Below are positions 22,908 through 34,258 of a stretch of DNA of 64,000 nucleotides, piece after piece. The DNA lies in assembly GCF_000715075.1 (NCBI RefSeq), contig NC_134102.1, forward strand, positions 43,347,348-43,411,347, written 5' to 3'. The first letter of the stretch is position 1; each line of letters starts with the position of its first letter. Source of the DNA: Nicotiana tabacum (taxonomy: Eukaryota; Streptophyta; Magnoliopsida; Solanales; Solanaceae). The notes under the pieces were generated by a model. It did not search any database, was not told the DNA's origin, and was given only the letters and a program-made list of their open reading frames with translations. Both the position numbers and the translations under genes were made by a program.

Positions 22908-23078
22908 ATGACTTCCAGTGGAAGGACTACAGGTGAACCAAGGGCTATGACGAAGATGGAGGTGGGAGTAAGTTACTCCATTGAGACAGACCCGTCTATG
23001 GTTATGTCCTCTATTGAGATGGACCCATCGGAGATTATGCCCTTTGTCGAGAAGGAAGGAGGGCAACACAAGTGTTGA
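22908..23078 (+). CDS. 56-codon leader frame of LARD2, possible gag N-terminal relic
   Basis: This open frame begins MTSSGRTTGEPRAM and ends EGGQHKC. It is the first ATG after the leader block that LARD2 shares with gypsy elements (GCCGTGTCTAGAAGAG), so it sits where gag begins in GYP4 and GYP5. It is hydrophilic and has no domain I recognise. Other frames continue to about 23287 without gag features. It may be a remnant of a lost gag or chance. No frame downstream resembles protease or polymerase. Confidence 0.3.
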   Translation: MTSSGRTTGEPRAMTKMEVGVSYSIETDPSMVMSSIEMDPSEIMPFVEKEGGQHKC

Positions 23079-24491
23079 CTAGATCAGTGGATCCCTGTAC
23101 CCCATGCTATGATGGCTATCCAGAGGATGTAGGGTCTTCTATGGAATTGAGAAGTGCATGGTCTTGGGAATCAGTTAACCAGAATTTGCCCGTGTCAACA
23201 GAACAAGACCCAGAAAAGGGTATTGGTCGGAACATGAGGGTTAGAATAATGGGTACTTTTATAGGATTCCCAAGTGGTGACAAATAACAAGTGGAAGGAC
23301 AACGGATTGGAGGACTTTCTCCATTTATGTTAGAATTGTTTGTGCCAAATTAGGGCTCCAGGATAGGGCCATGGCAAGGTTCACATGCATCGAGATCTCG
23401 GTAGCAGAGTGAGTTATAATGGAAGGTATACTTACCATTTTAATAAAAATATCTTTATACTATTGATTGTGATCTTGAAATATCATATGTTATATTGTGA
23501 TGATAATTCATAAAACTTTGGCGGTACGGCTTAAGAGGGTAAAGAGTAATCTTAAAGGGAGAGACTTAGATGGGATTTTCAGTTGATAGTTAAGACCATG
23601 CTTATATTGCGGTGAAGGGTAAAATATGAGTGATTGACTAGTAAGGTAACGATATGTTTAGATAAAGGTTGTGTTTTCCTTAAAAAGGGATCACGAAAAG
23701 TATACGTTTATGTGGTAGATTGATAGTTAGTGTTCATCTACGCAAATGTAAGTAATGAGTATTGTGAGTGATTAATAAGATGCAAAATGCATAGAAGTTT
23801 GAGGTGAGGTACAAGTAATGGAATGAGAAATAGATCATGGTTTATAAGAATTACGGTGTTTAACGTCTAATAATAATATGATATAAAGATACGAGATTCT
23901 TACAATGGTAATTACATTCTTTTTTATGCCAGTAATGATTAAAAGGTATAGATAGGGTTAAAAGGTAACGTTTGATACTCGATGAGTTATAACGCGATAG
24001 AAGTAGTAAAGGCGAACAACAAGGACATAATAGGAAAGTATCTCGGGAAACCCTACAGTTAGAGGGTTAAGCAACAGAGATATATGAGATGACCACAAAT
24101 AAGATTACCTAAGGCAGAAGGAATTAGAAATGGAAGAATATCACATGATGCTTTAGAATAAACATAAGGCAAAATGTTAATGAAGGACTAAATAAAAACC
24201 AAATGGAACACGACAAGTAAAGACAAGGAAACTATGAAGAGAAATGGTGATGACAAGACTCGAAGGAAAGCTTTAATTGTGTGACATCATGTCGTGTAGT
24301 TCTAAGAACATACCTTGCTAGCCAACTAGACTAGTAATTTACTTAAAGGACAAGTTCTCGCAAGCCCAACTTAATGGGTGTATCGCCTTAAATCAATAGT
24401 AAGAAAGTGAAGTAACTATGTAAATATAACTTATTAGAGATTGATATTTCAAAGACATAATGGTTCTAACGTTAGCAAGTACCTAAAGGAA
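23079..24491 (+). mobile_element. LARD2 interior, left part (non-coding)
   Basis: About 1.4 kb between the leader frame and SOLO1. I see no conserved protein motif, tRNA or strong repeat, only purine-rich sequence with frequent stops in all frames. Bases 24487-24491 (AGGAA) form the left target duplication of SOLO1. Confidence 0.6.
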
Positions 24492-26829
24492 TGTAAGGCC
24501 CCGTGAAATATTTCCTAAAAACTGGGGTTGGGGAATTGAAGAAAAATATTTGGCAGAGATAGGCATTTCTGCGGCCCATTATGCAGCCGCATAATCACTC
24601 TGCGACTGCATAATGGCCGCAGAGTGAGGCAGTCTTCTGGGCCATTTTTTATGTCAATTTCACGGCCCATTATGCGACCGCAAAACTATTTCACCAGCCG
24701 CACTCTGATCGCATATCCTGCTTTGAGATTTTTGAGGAGGGAGGTTCTGCGGCGCTTTATGCGACCGCAGAACAGGTGTGCGGGCCGCATAACAAATGTA
24801 GACCCAGAGAAATTTTTCACTTTTTTTTGGCACCAAATTGTACGGCCGATATGCGGACCGCATATCCATTTTGCGGTCGCATATGCGACCGCAGATCCTG
24901 TTTCGGGGCTTCATTTTTGGGGTTTTTAAACCCAACCCTATTTCGTTAAAACATATGCTATAGTCCATTTTGAGCAAAATTTCCGATACTTTTAGAGTGA
25001 GAAAGAGTGCTTAGAGTGGGGGAGTAACCTTCAACCTATTATCCATTAATTCTTGCTCAATCATTGAAGATTATCAAGAAAGTCCTCATCCTAAAGGTAA
25101 GAATCTATGCCCTTGCTCTTAATTTCGAAAATCTACTAAAAGGGAAGTAATTAGCAAGGCAATATTTGGGTGTGGAAGTTGTTATCTTGCATGCATATGT
25201 TATCAAATAATGCAGGAAGGTTGTGAGCTAAAATGGTAGAGAATGGGTTGAGTGATGATGGAATTTTTCGTAAAAGGGCCTTAAAAACCTTAATGCACGC
25301 CCAATGCTTGTTTACATGCTCAAATAAGCTAGGATCATGATCATCTTCCTAAGTTTGGTTCAACTAGTTATATTTCTAAAATAGATTGAAGTTTTTAAGA
25401 ATTCCGGAATGTTTTAAAGGTTTAAGGAAGATCAATTGAGGTATGTTGGCTAAACCCCTCTCTTAGAATCGAATCCCACGGTGTTCATATAAATTATAAA
25501 AGACCCTAGTTGATCATTATGAAATCGGTTATCTCGAGTAATCTTGTGTTGAGAGATACATGTTCAATATGTATTTCAAATGCATTTATTCATGCCATGT
25601 TATCTTTTGAGTATATATATTCAAAGTGTGGTTGTGTGTATTATAATTGTTACGATTTCAAGTTATGCTTGAGTGAAGGTTATCATGCAAAATTATGTGA
25701 AAAAAATCTCTATATTTCTAGGACTCTTAATTACCCTCGTGTGTGCCTAAAATCCTTGAATTGAATAGTTTTGTGGTTGATAATGGTAATGGTGTGTGAA
25801 AATGAAAAGGGGAGCATGAAATATGAAATTCGGCCAAGTGCCAAGAACGGCATTATAATTGTGGCCATAAGTGCCGATGAATTGAATAGATATGAAAGAA
25901 GTATGATGTGAGCTAATTGACTAAAAAAGGTAATGTCTTGGGTGAGACGGCCTAGCCGATTGGGCCGTGATCGGACGCCATGTTGCACACATGGTGGTGA
26001 CTGTGCTGGAAATGATAATTGAAAATGTGGTTATGGTTGATGTCTCAAATGAGTCGACCTAGCCGATCGGGTCATGATCGGACTCCGTGTAAGAACACAG
26101 TGATATTGTGAATTATGGTATATCGGCACTAAAGATCACCCAACCTAATAACATGGAAATTGACTTGAAAACTTATGTGATCCTTATCTTGATGTTTTAG
26201 TATTATTTGAAGCTCTTATTGAATTCTTGACTGTTCCACCTTGTATTATAATTCATTTTATAGAGATGGTGTTTAGTTTTACATACTAGTACTATTCGAC
26301 AATACTAACATCCTTGTTGCCGGCTGCGCTGCATCTTTAAATGGATGCAGGTGGTTTCATAGCAGGCAGTGTTGATCAGCGATAGTGGCACATCCTCTTC
26401 CAAGCAGACTTGGTGAGCCCCACTTTATCCCGGGGTCACATATTGTATATTTTGTTTATATAATTATCACGTCTCGAGGTATAGCCAGGGTCTTGTTGCC
26501 GCCACTATCATAACACCCTTTTGTATCTTTTAGAGGCTCCATACATACTATGTGGGTTGTACATGGGTGCTAGAAAAGTCAAACATATTATGTTATGTTT
26601 TGATCTTTTGTTTTACTCGAATCATAAGAATGTGTGTATTTTTGAACTTTAAAATGATGTAACCAATGAGATGATTTAGTATTGTATATATGAACTTCAT
26701 ATTGTTTAATTAAATAAATCATGTCTTCTCTTGATCATGGGTAAGTTGGGTAGAAAGTATCTACAGGCTTGCTCGATCGGGTTCACTCGGTTGAGCGCCG
26801 GCCGCGCTTCCCGAGGTTGGGGCATGACA
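24492..26829 (+). mobile_element. SOLO1: solo type I LTR with perfect target duplication
   Basis: Length is 2338 bp, from TGTAAGGCCCCG to ..GCATGACA, flanked by AGGAA on both sides (24487-24491 and 26830-26834). No primer site follows and no polypurine tract precedes it, so it is a solo LTR left by recombination between the two LTRs of a former element. It contains the palindrome array (24560-24900), TATA-like TTTTTAAA (24923-24930), a donor-like AAAG|GTAAGA (25097), two GATCGG hairpin modules (25949-26100) and the CTGCATC stem-loop (26329-26350). It is the cleanest type I LTR in the window and a good reference copy. Confidence 0.95.
24872..24893. repeat. Perfect 22-bp palindrome in the SOLO1 array
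   Basis: TGCGGTCGCAT followed directly by its exact reverse complement. It is the densest unit of an array of TGCGG/CCGCA half-sites spanning about 24560-24900. A 24-bp version is at 55297-55320 in SOLO3. Confidence 0.95.
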
Positions 26830-28757
26830 AGGAAAGCTTGGGATGTGGAGAGTTTTTATGCAACTTAGTAGGGTTATAATTATAAAAGTGCCCGATTTTA
26901 TATAGCAAGAACAAGCAACAGGATGGGGGCGACCATGGTAAGTTAATTAAATTTATAGTTTTCATAAGGAAGCCTCATACTACAAGATAAATAAGTCTAG
27001 GGTTTCAACCAGACATATGTCACCCCATACATCCGGACAGCACGTGAATTGCCTCAACAGAAGGAGCATATCTTGGAAAGTATTAAGTCGCCAAGAAAGA
27101 AGAACCATAATAGGATGTGAGGGTAGCAATTAGACCTATAAAATAGGAGAATCCAAAAATGATAGTGTCCCGTGGGGGGGGGGGGGGGCACGAGAAAGTG
27201 AAGTACATTCGTTAGATAAAGTAGAAAACCAGAAAGTGAAGTGAGCTCTAACCCGAGACTGTAGAGAGTTCCTAGTAAGGATGTAAGGAATAACCACGAA
27301 AGGTGGACTAGAGAGTTCAACGAGGATATAACAAATATTTTATTAGTTATCACCCATCGGGCATGTTAGTCGAAGAATGGAAAGCAGTGATGCTGTTGTA
27401 GATTATACACGTAAGGAAACCCGAAGACATAAGTGCTAAGGCGGATGGAGCATACTACGAGTAGTTAAAAAAATGAGATCGCTTGACCAAGTGGACGAAG
27501 GAAAACTAAAGGAATTATGAGCCTTCATTAATAGTACCACCATCATGTGAGCACCTCACACATAGAGAAAAATCACATAGTGAATATGCCAGGATATTTA
27601 AAATAGCAGAAACTCTACTATTTAAATAGAGAAAGACAACATCGTGATGAGTACGGTGACATAAACTGCCCTAAAGTTATAAACAAGTATCCTTCTACAT
27701 CAGTATAATAATCAAATCGTGGGTGATACCCAGAAATTGCAACAAAAGGCAGTAAATCCCAAGTTAAATTAAGTTGACGAGTAAATTATAGAACCTTGAG
27801 AGTGACATTACAAATTGCGATCAAAGGATATCCGATCCAGTAAGGAAGAAAACAGTTACAAGAAAGGCCAAAAAGCCATGAGAGTTATATGGCTAATATA
27901 TGACATTGGAAATCCAAGGAAGGACTTAATGGTATTGACAGTCTACTAGTAACGGTAAGACGTAAGCGCGAGGAGTATAGGTAGATAGGAGCTATGAAGG
28001 AAAAGGGACTGCGACCAACAAATCCTTGTGAAGGTATGTGGTAACAAATAACTTTCGAGGGTTAAATAATGATCAAGTGGAATGTATGAACCAGAGAAGA
28101 TGGGTGGTATTAACCTTGTAAATAAAAGGCAACTTGCAAAGAATCACTTACCATAATGGTACTAGTTCCAATATCCTGATAACCATTATTAAGAGCTGGG
28201 CGGGGACATAAGTGACATTGTTCAAGGAGGCTTTAGAATATAAGCTAAGAATGTAATGCCGAAATTGAGGCAGCTTAGTATTGATGGAAATTTTGCAAAA
28301 CGTTCAACGGCAAGAAGTAAGGAGGCGTAACCCTCGGTCATGAATTGATGATCACACAAACATTAGCTAAACCAATAGAAAAGATCAGATTATGTTGAAT
28401 ATATAAATATCCCCAAAAGACCAAAGTTCAAAATATGCGTAAGCGTTCAAGGGCATGCCACCTAAGAAGCTCAACCATAAGAGAAAGAGTCGACTACGAG
28501 GAAAAGAAGTCCACAAGTAAAACCTTGTTAAAAGTTATAAAAGGCTCGAACACTAAGGAAATTACTGGATGAAAGAAGCGATGAAAGAAGTAGAATCAAC
28601 CCTATAAGGTAACAGTCACCCGTAATGATTTCTTGACACATGAATACAAGCCCATATAGCCCTATAAGAAGCACAGGATTGTATGAATGGTTATATTTTG
28701 CAGTGAAATCTGCGACTTAACCCCCATGGGTTTTTACATTCGAGGACGAATGTCCTT
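26830..28757 (+). mobile_element. LARD2 interior, right part (non-coding)
   Basis: About 1.9 kb with no recognisable protein motif. It begins with the right SOLO1 target duplication AGGAA (26830-26834), includes a run of 15 G (27174-27188) and ends with CATTCGAGGACGAAT before the polypurine tract. Composition is purine-rich on the plus strand, as in LARD1. Confidence 0.6.
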
Positions 28758-28770
28758 AAGGGGGAGGGGA
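28758..28770 (+). other. LARD2 polypurine tract
   Basis: AAGGGGGAGGGGA directly before the LTR start TGTTATGTCCC at 28771. Confidence 0.9.
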
Positions 28771-30390
28771 TGTTATGTCCCACATTTCACACATCAAAGT
28801 GTGTCATGAAGTATCGACATAATCTCAGAGATCAAGACTATTCTCAAGTTTACGAGTGTATAAAACAAAGCATACCACATGTTGGAGGTTTTAGAAGTTA
28901 AACGAATAGAAGCAAATAAGTTTCACCGACTGTCGGCAATGAGGGAATGTTATAACCCATACTTTGGGGTGATTCTAGGTGATTAACATGATAAGATGGT
29001 TATATTATGAGGTATTTTAGTCGTATGATATTCACGTGTTATGTCTTAAAGTCAAACGAGTTATGAAACAAAAGTTGTGGCATGTTACGTTCATAATTTT
29101 ACTGAAAATTTAGGTCTAATGTTACCAATTTTTTTCTCTCAATGCACTTTAATTTACGATGTGATTCACCCACAAATTGAATACGTATGCATCTAATTTC
29201 CAACTAAGCAAACCATTCATCAATACGACATCGGAGTAGAGAGATATTCGCATTTTTGAGAGACAACGCAAGCAGCTCCATTTGGGACCCACAAAGTCGG
29301 TTGAGGATTATCTTTATATAAAGTTGTAGCCTTCGTATCCAAGACTAATTGTAGACCCAAGTCAGGCATAATACTCTATCTAGACCTAATAAATATATCC
29401 TTATGGTTTGGAAGCCAAATCAAAGGTGGATAAAGTGAAACAAGTGGATTCAAGCCTTAGGAACCCGAACTAGTCGATATTTTACCGCTTTCTTTCTTCG
29501 TGGATGATTGAGGAAGACATAGCAACGAATAAAATACTGAAAATTGGGAACTTGTGTGGTATAAGGTATGTTATTCACCCCTCTCCTTTTGTTTAGTCGT
29601 TTTTAGGCCATAGCAAGCCTAGATATTGAAGGAAAGCATGTTAAACTTCAAGTTGGAAGTATGTTTGAGGTGTTGTGCGTATGGGACTGTTTTGGAAGGT
29701 TTTTGATATAGGTTTCGGCTGTTTCTAGAAGTAGTAGAAATGATGTGTTGTTTTTATGTTGTTCTTGTCGTTTTTGGTGTTGGTTTGAATGTGAAGGAAG
29801 TGATATAGGCGCTGCCAAATTTTCTGCAAATCGTAGGTGTATTATTGTTGATTGTTGGACTATTTGGGAGGCTTAATATGAGTATTGTTGATATTTTTTG
29901 GACTGTTTGGTGATTTTTGTAACTTGTGGGAAGTCATATAAATGAGGGAGGTGCGGCCCTTTTTATCGTAAAATAGGTTCTGATCGATATATAATAGTTA
30001 CGATGGTTAAACGATAACGACAATATAATTTCTCTTATTGCAGACTAAGAAGCCGTGACATTTGAATTGCTTGAGGTTGTGAAGTATATACAAGGTATGT
30101 AAGGCTATCACTTTGTTTCTTTTGCAGGACTCCGATTGCACGTATTGTAAATGAACAAGCTTCCAAAGATACTCCACTCTTAGAACCTACTAGTACTTAC
30201 ATTTTTTCCCTTCTTATGGAAAGATTTATGTTTATGATGCTTATCTTATTATTATGTATCAAATGTTGTTGGTATTTATTGATTCCTATAAGATTTATGA
30301 TTATGAGTTAGCTCTAATAATGTATTCAGAGGTTGCCAACCTTACGTCACTCCGAAAGGGTCAAAGTGTGTTTCTATGAGTCCAACATGC

Positions 30391-30423
<33 letters not shown>

Positions 30424-31065
30424 TATACCGAGTTACGCTATAGTCGGTTAGGTATGGCACCTATTGTGAAACAATTGATCAGTTGGATTTTACTGAGCTC
30501 GACGTGGCCGGGTACGATTCTACTGAGTCTTGTGATGGCTGGGTACGTTTTACCGAGCCTATTCCAGTCGCCCCCAGAGACACTCAGATGTTACAGGTTG
30601 TATCTGCTCTATATCTCTTTACATTATGATTCTTATCAATGCTTTCAGCCTTACATATTCAGTACTTTATTCGTACTGATGTCTCTTTTATTTTTGGACG
30701 CTACATGTCGTGCTGCAGGTCCAGATAGATAGGTTGACGTTCCTCCCAGTAGGCTACCTGTTCAACAAGAAGTGTTGCTACACTCCACTTTCCTCAGAGT
30801 TGCCTTTCGAGTAGGTATACTTATGTACGTATGTTTATGGGTATGACGGGGCCTGTCCCGATCTTACGATGTTTATGTATTCCCTAGAAGCATGTAGATA
30901 GATGTTATATGTATAGATGATTTGTTCGGCCTTCTAGGCCTGTGTATCTCATGACAACCCTTCTGGCTCATTTACGCATGACAGTATAGTTAAGGATATG
31001 TTACGTTAACGCTCGGCAACTAAGGCCCAAGTGCCCGTCGCGGCCCTCCGGTTTGGGTCGTGACT
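28771..31065 (+). repeat. LARD2 3' LTR (type II)
   Basis: Length is 2295 bp. The last five bases read TGACT rather than TGACA. It is co-linear with the 5' LTR, including TATA box (29315-29323), donor-like site (29566) and GAGC units (30426-30570), except for an expanded TA run (30393-30422) and a deletion of about 125 bases after the GAGC units that removed the GAT, GT and TA block. Confidence 0.9.
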
Positions 31066-31070
31066 ATTGC

Positions 31071-31889
31071 GTCCAAGAAGATCGCAAATGCGACCAAGTT
31101 TCACAAATGCAGACTTCCCTTTGTAATTGAAGATATCGCATTTGCGACTTCACTGCCTCACATCATAAAATGCGAGGTCTGCAGCACCAGCAAAAATCTA
31201 AACATCTCCATACTAATTCGAAACCAATCCGAAACTCACCGGAGCCCTTCGGGCCATGTACCAAACATCCACACAAGTATATAAATCCCATATGAACTCG
31301 CTCGCAAGCACAAAATATCAAAACAACATCCCTAACCACAAATGGAACAACAAAATTCATTATGCAAACCTTCAAATTCAAGAACTTCAGTATTCACAAC
31401 CAAACGTCAAATTCCTACCAAACCAACTCGGAAGGAGATCAAACATTGCAAAAATATTTCAAATAAGAAAACGAACCTATTTCAAGTCCCAAAACGAACA
31501 TCTGAACTTGATAGCCTCAAAATTAAACTAGTGGTAAAATTTATGAGATTTCTAAGCCTCCAAATTGCTAACTTTTGGCAAAAAGAGCCAAATCATCCTA
31601 ACAGCCACCAAATCCATATATGGCATACTCCTAAGTCCATAATCACCATACGAACCTACTAGGGCCATCAAAACATGAATCGTAGGTGTTTAAAACAAAA
31701 GCCAAGCCTTAATCAACTTTTATAACTTAAACATCTAACGATAAATTTAGGTGTTCCAATTCGCTCCAAAACCTTTCAAGAACCAAACTAACCATCCACG
31801 CAAGTCACAAATCAACAATTAAGCACATGAGAAACATCAAATAGGGGAATATGTCTCAAATACACAAAATGACCGACCATGTTGTTACA
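31071..31889 (-). repeat. GYP3 3' LTR (type III), proximal part
   Basis: On the minus strand it starts TGTAACAACATGG at 31889. It is homologous to 50755-51628 and joins 20281 once LARD2 is removed, giving a 2.8 kb LTR that matches the 2774 bp 5' LTR. It contains the CGCAAATGCG repeats near 31079-31160. Confidence 0.88.
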
Positions 31890-31906
31890 TTTTGCCCATC
31901 TCAAAC
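31890..31906 (-). other. GYP3 polypurine tract
   Basis: The minus strand reads GTTTGAGATGGGCAAAA directly before the LTR start. The upstream CGAGGACGAATA matches the conserved sequence before the tracts of the other elements. This tract is weaker than the G-rich ones nearby. Confidence 0.7.
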
Positions 31907-31929
31907 AAATATTCGTCCTCGAACGAGTT

Positions 31930-32500
31930 AAGAATCATACCTGAAGGGCCAAAAGGATGAGGATATCTGCTCCACATATCATGCTCGATCTTCCAAGTTG
32001 CCTCTTTAATTGGTTGAGCTCTCCAAAACACCTTCACCAATGCAAAATATTTAAAATTGAGTTTCTGGAACTACCGATCCATAATGGCCTCCGCTCCTAC
32101 TCATATGCCAAATTCCCATCCAATTGCACTGTACTGAAGTCCAAAACATGGGACGTATCTTCCCGATACATCCAAGGCATAGAAAGATGGAATACATGTG
32201 AACTCTCAAAAGACTAGGAGGCAAAGAAAGTCTATAACCATCCTCGCCAACTCTGTCCAACATGTAAAAAGGTCCAATAAACCTCGGTCTCAACTTTCCC
32301 TTATTCCCAAACCTCATCACACCCTTCATGGGCCAAACTCTAAGAATAACCTTTTCGCCCTCTATGAAAGCCACATCATGAAATATTTTGGTCCGCATAA
32401 CTCTTCTGCGAGGACTGCGTGTGCGATGCTTCACATGAATAAACTTCACCTTCTCCAAAGTATCACGGACCAAGTCTGTGCCGAATAACCTTGCCTAGCA
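31930..32500 (-). pseudogene. GYP3 integrase C-terminal domain and chromodomain
   Basis: The minus strand encodes the GPY/F module with WPMKGVMRFGNKGKLRPRF and IGPFYMLDRVGE at about 32250-32370. Downstream, in a shifted frame at about 31950-32030, is a chromodomain tail reading WRAQPIKEATWKIEHDMW then YPHPF. Chromodomains of this class are thought to guide integration toward particular chromatin. Frameshifts separate the two modules, and a frameshift after VHMYS breaks the HPVFHVS motif. Confidence 0.85.
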
Positions 32501-32935
32501 GGGCTAGAACTAATCAAATGGAGAATGACACCGCCTCCCATATAAGGCCTCATATGGAGCCTTTTGAATACTCCACTAATAGATGTTGTTGTAGGTAAAC
32601 TCCGCTAAATGTAGAAATTGATCTCACTGACGTCTAAAATCAATACGGCATGCCCTCAACATAACCTGCTTGCCCAACTCACGCTAAACTGCCTTCCAAA
32701 AGTGCAATATAAACTGGTACACCATACAGGCGGACAATCTTCCTCATATAGATCCTAGCCAACTGCTTTGAAGTGTAGAAAGTCATGACCGAAATAAAAT
32801 ACACCGACTTGGTCAACCGATCCACAATGACCAAAATAACATAAAACTTCCTCAATGTCTGTGGCAACCCTACCACAAAGGTCCATTGTAATGCTCTCCC
32901 TCTTCCACTATGGTATATCAATCTTCTGACTCAAA
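32501..32935 (-). pseudogene. GYP3 integrase catalytic core
   Basis: The open part at 32679-32921 contains VGLPQTLRKFYVILVIVD then RLTKS, ARIYMRKIVRLYGVPVYIA, which is the RNase H-fold core between the first and second catalytic acidic residues. The first aspartate region reads ALQWTFVVGLP, where WDFV is usual, so that aspartate appears changed to threonine. The second, normally ISDRG, falls in a garbled ALLEG. The segment to 32501 is degraded and has stops. Confidence 0.8.
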
Positions 32936-32939
32936 CTAC

Positions 32940-33250
32940 CCGATTTTTTATGCTAATACTTGACATGTTTGCAATTCAAACATCTATAAACATTCCCAAT
33001 AGTGTCCTTCTTCATCCTCTTCCACCAATAATGGTACTTCAAGTCATGATATATTATTGTGTCACACTCGACCATGAAGCCGCAAAATGCCATCATCACA
33101 AATAGCCACCTCATTAGCATCACTGTGATGAACCATGTTCTTAAAGAAAAGCAAGTGGGGATGTACATACTAGCAATCCTTAATGCGCTCGAACAAGGAC
33201 GACCGGGATACAACATAACCAAGGATACTGCTCGGCTCCGAAATATCAAA
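32940..33250 (-). pseudogene. GYP3 integrase N-terminal zinc domain
   Basis: The minus strand ends with YHYWWKRMKKDTIGNVYR then CLNCKHVKY, the HHCC zinc-binding end with both cysteines. Upstream, ECDTIIYHDLK replaces the usual histidine pair, so the ligands are incomplete. The N-terminal part is frameshifted. Confidence 0.78.
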
Positions 33251-33557
33251 TCTCACCAACCTATTGGACAACACATAAGCATTCATAGCTAAAGGCCTCT
33301 CCCTAACTAGAATGAATCCTTACCACCCGATTCTCTCCACCTTCCTACTCAAGGCGTCTGCAACTACACTAGCCTTCCCTGGATGATAGAGAAAAGTCAT
33401 ACCATAATCCTTCAATAGAACCAACCACCTCTGTTGCCTCAAATTCAAATATTTCTATTTAAATAGATATTAGAGACTTTTATATTCATATAAACCTCAC
33501 AAGACACACCATATATGTAGAGCCTCCAAATCTTGAGCACGTGTTCACTAGCTTTGT
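33251..33557 (-). pseudogene. GYP3 RNase H C-terminal part, interrupted by GYP4
   Basis: Next to the GYP4 insertion the minus strand reads HVLKIWRLYIYGV, the usual [12 protein letters not shown] helix of gypsy RNase H, followed by a degraded TDH motif region (VYMNIKVSN). The N-terminal part continues at 42307 beyond GYP4. Confidence 0.8.
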
Positions 33558-34258
33558 TGTGATGACCCTATAGGTCATCTTATATTTTAGAACCTAATTA
33601 TACGCTTTAAAGCCTTACCTTATTTTAGCTTTCCTAGATTTCCATGCACAGTCCGGGTGTTTTTTCGGAAAGTTTTTATGTTAAAAAATGAGAAAATATG
33701 AAATTTTTGCCTTAAAAATCTATTTTAGTTGACTTCGATAAATAATTTAAGAAAACGGACCTGAATTTATGTTTTGACAGTCCCAGTGGGTCCGTATTAT
33801 GATTTAAGACTTGGGCTTATTCTTGGAATCGAATTCGGAAGTACCTAGCTCGAGTTATCGCACTTTGTTGAAATTTGAATGTTAAAGGCTTAATGAATTT
33901 GAAAGTTTGACCAATGTTTGACTTTTTGGATATCAGGTCCGTATTTTTGTTTCGGAACCCGGTATAGGTCCAATACTATATTGGTGAGAAACGGAGTTCG
34001 TTTGACGTGATTCAGACGATTGGTTGTGAAAATAGGAGTTGCAAAGTTTTCTTAAAAATTTCATTTGATTTGATGTTCAATTCGTAGTTCTAGGTATGAT
34101 TTTGGCAATTTGATTGCGCGAGCAAGTTCGTATGATATTTTTAGACTTGTGTGCATAGTTGGTTTTGAGCTCCGAGGGCTCGAGTGAGTTTCAGATAGGT
34201 TACGGAGTGGGTTAGAATTAGAAAAACGCAGCTAGTGTTTCAGTTCTGGTGCAGGCCG

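Larger units (their letters stand above)
20282..31065 (+). mobile_element. LARD2: complete non-coding LTR element (type II) inside the GYP3 LTR
   Basis: 5' LTR 20282-22697, primer site 22702-22714, internal 22698-28770 (split by SOLO1), polypurine tract 28758-28770 and 3' LTR 28771-31065. Target duplication ATTGT (20277-20281) / ATTGC (31066-31070). The one difference is C to T, and the homologous GYP3 5' LTR near 50745 reads ATTGC. LTRs differ at 9 of 110 aligned positions (21121-21230 versus 29595-29704). Without SOLO1 it is about 8.4 kb with a 3.7 kb interior and no recognisable gag-pol apart from a 56-codon leader frame. It must have been mobilised in trans. Confidence 0.9.

Noticed and set aside
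23072..23287. 71-codon frame in LARD2 as a gene
   Set aside because: No recognisable motif, no conserved start context, and it overlaps the end of the leader frame in another phase.
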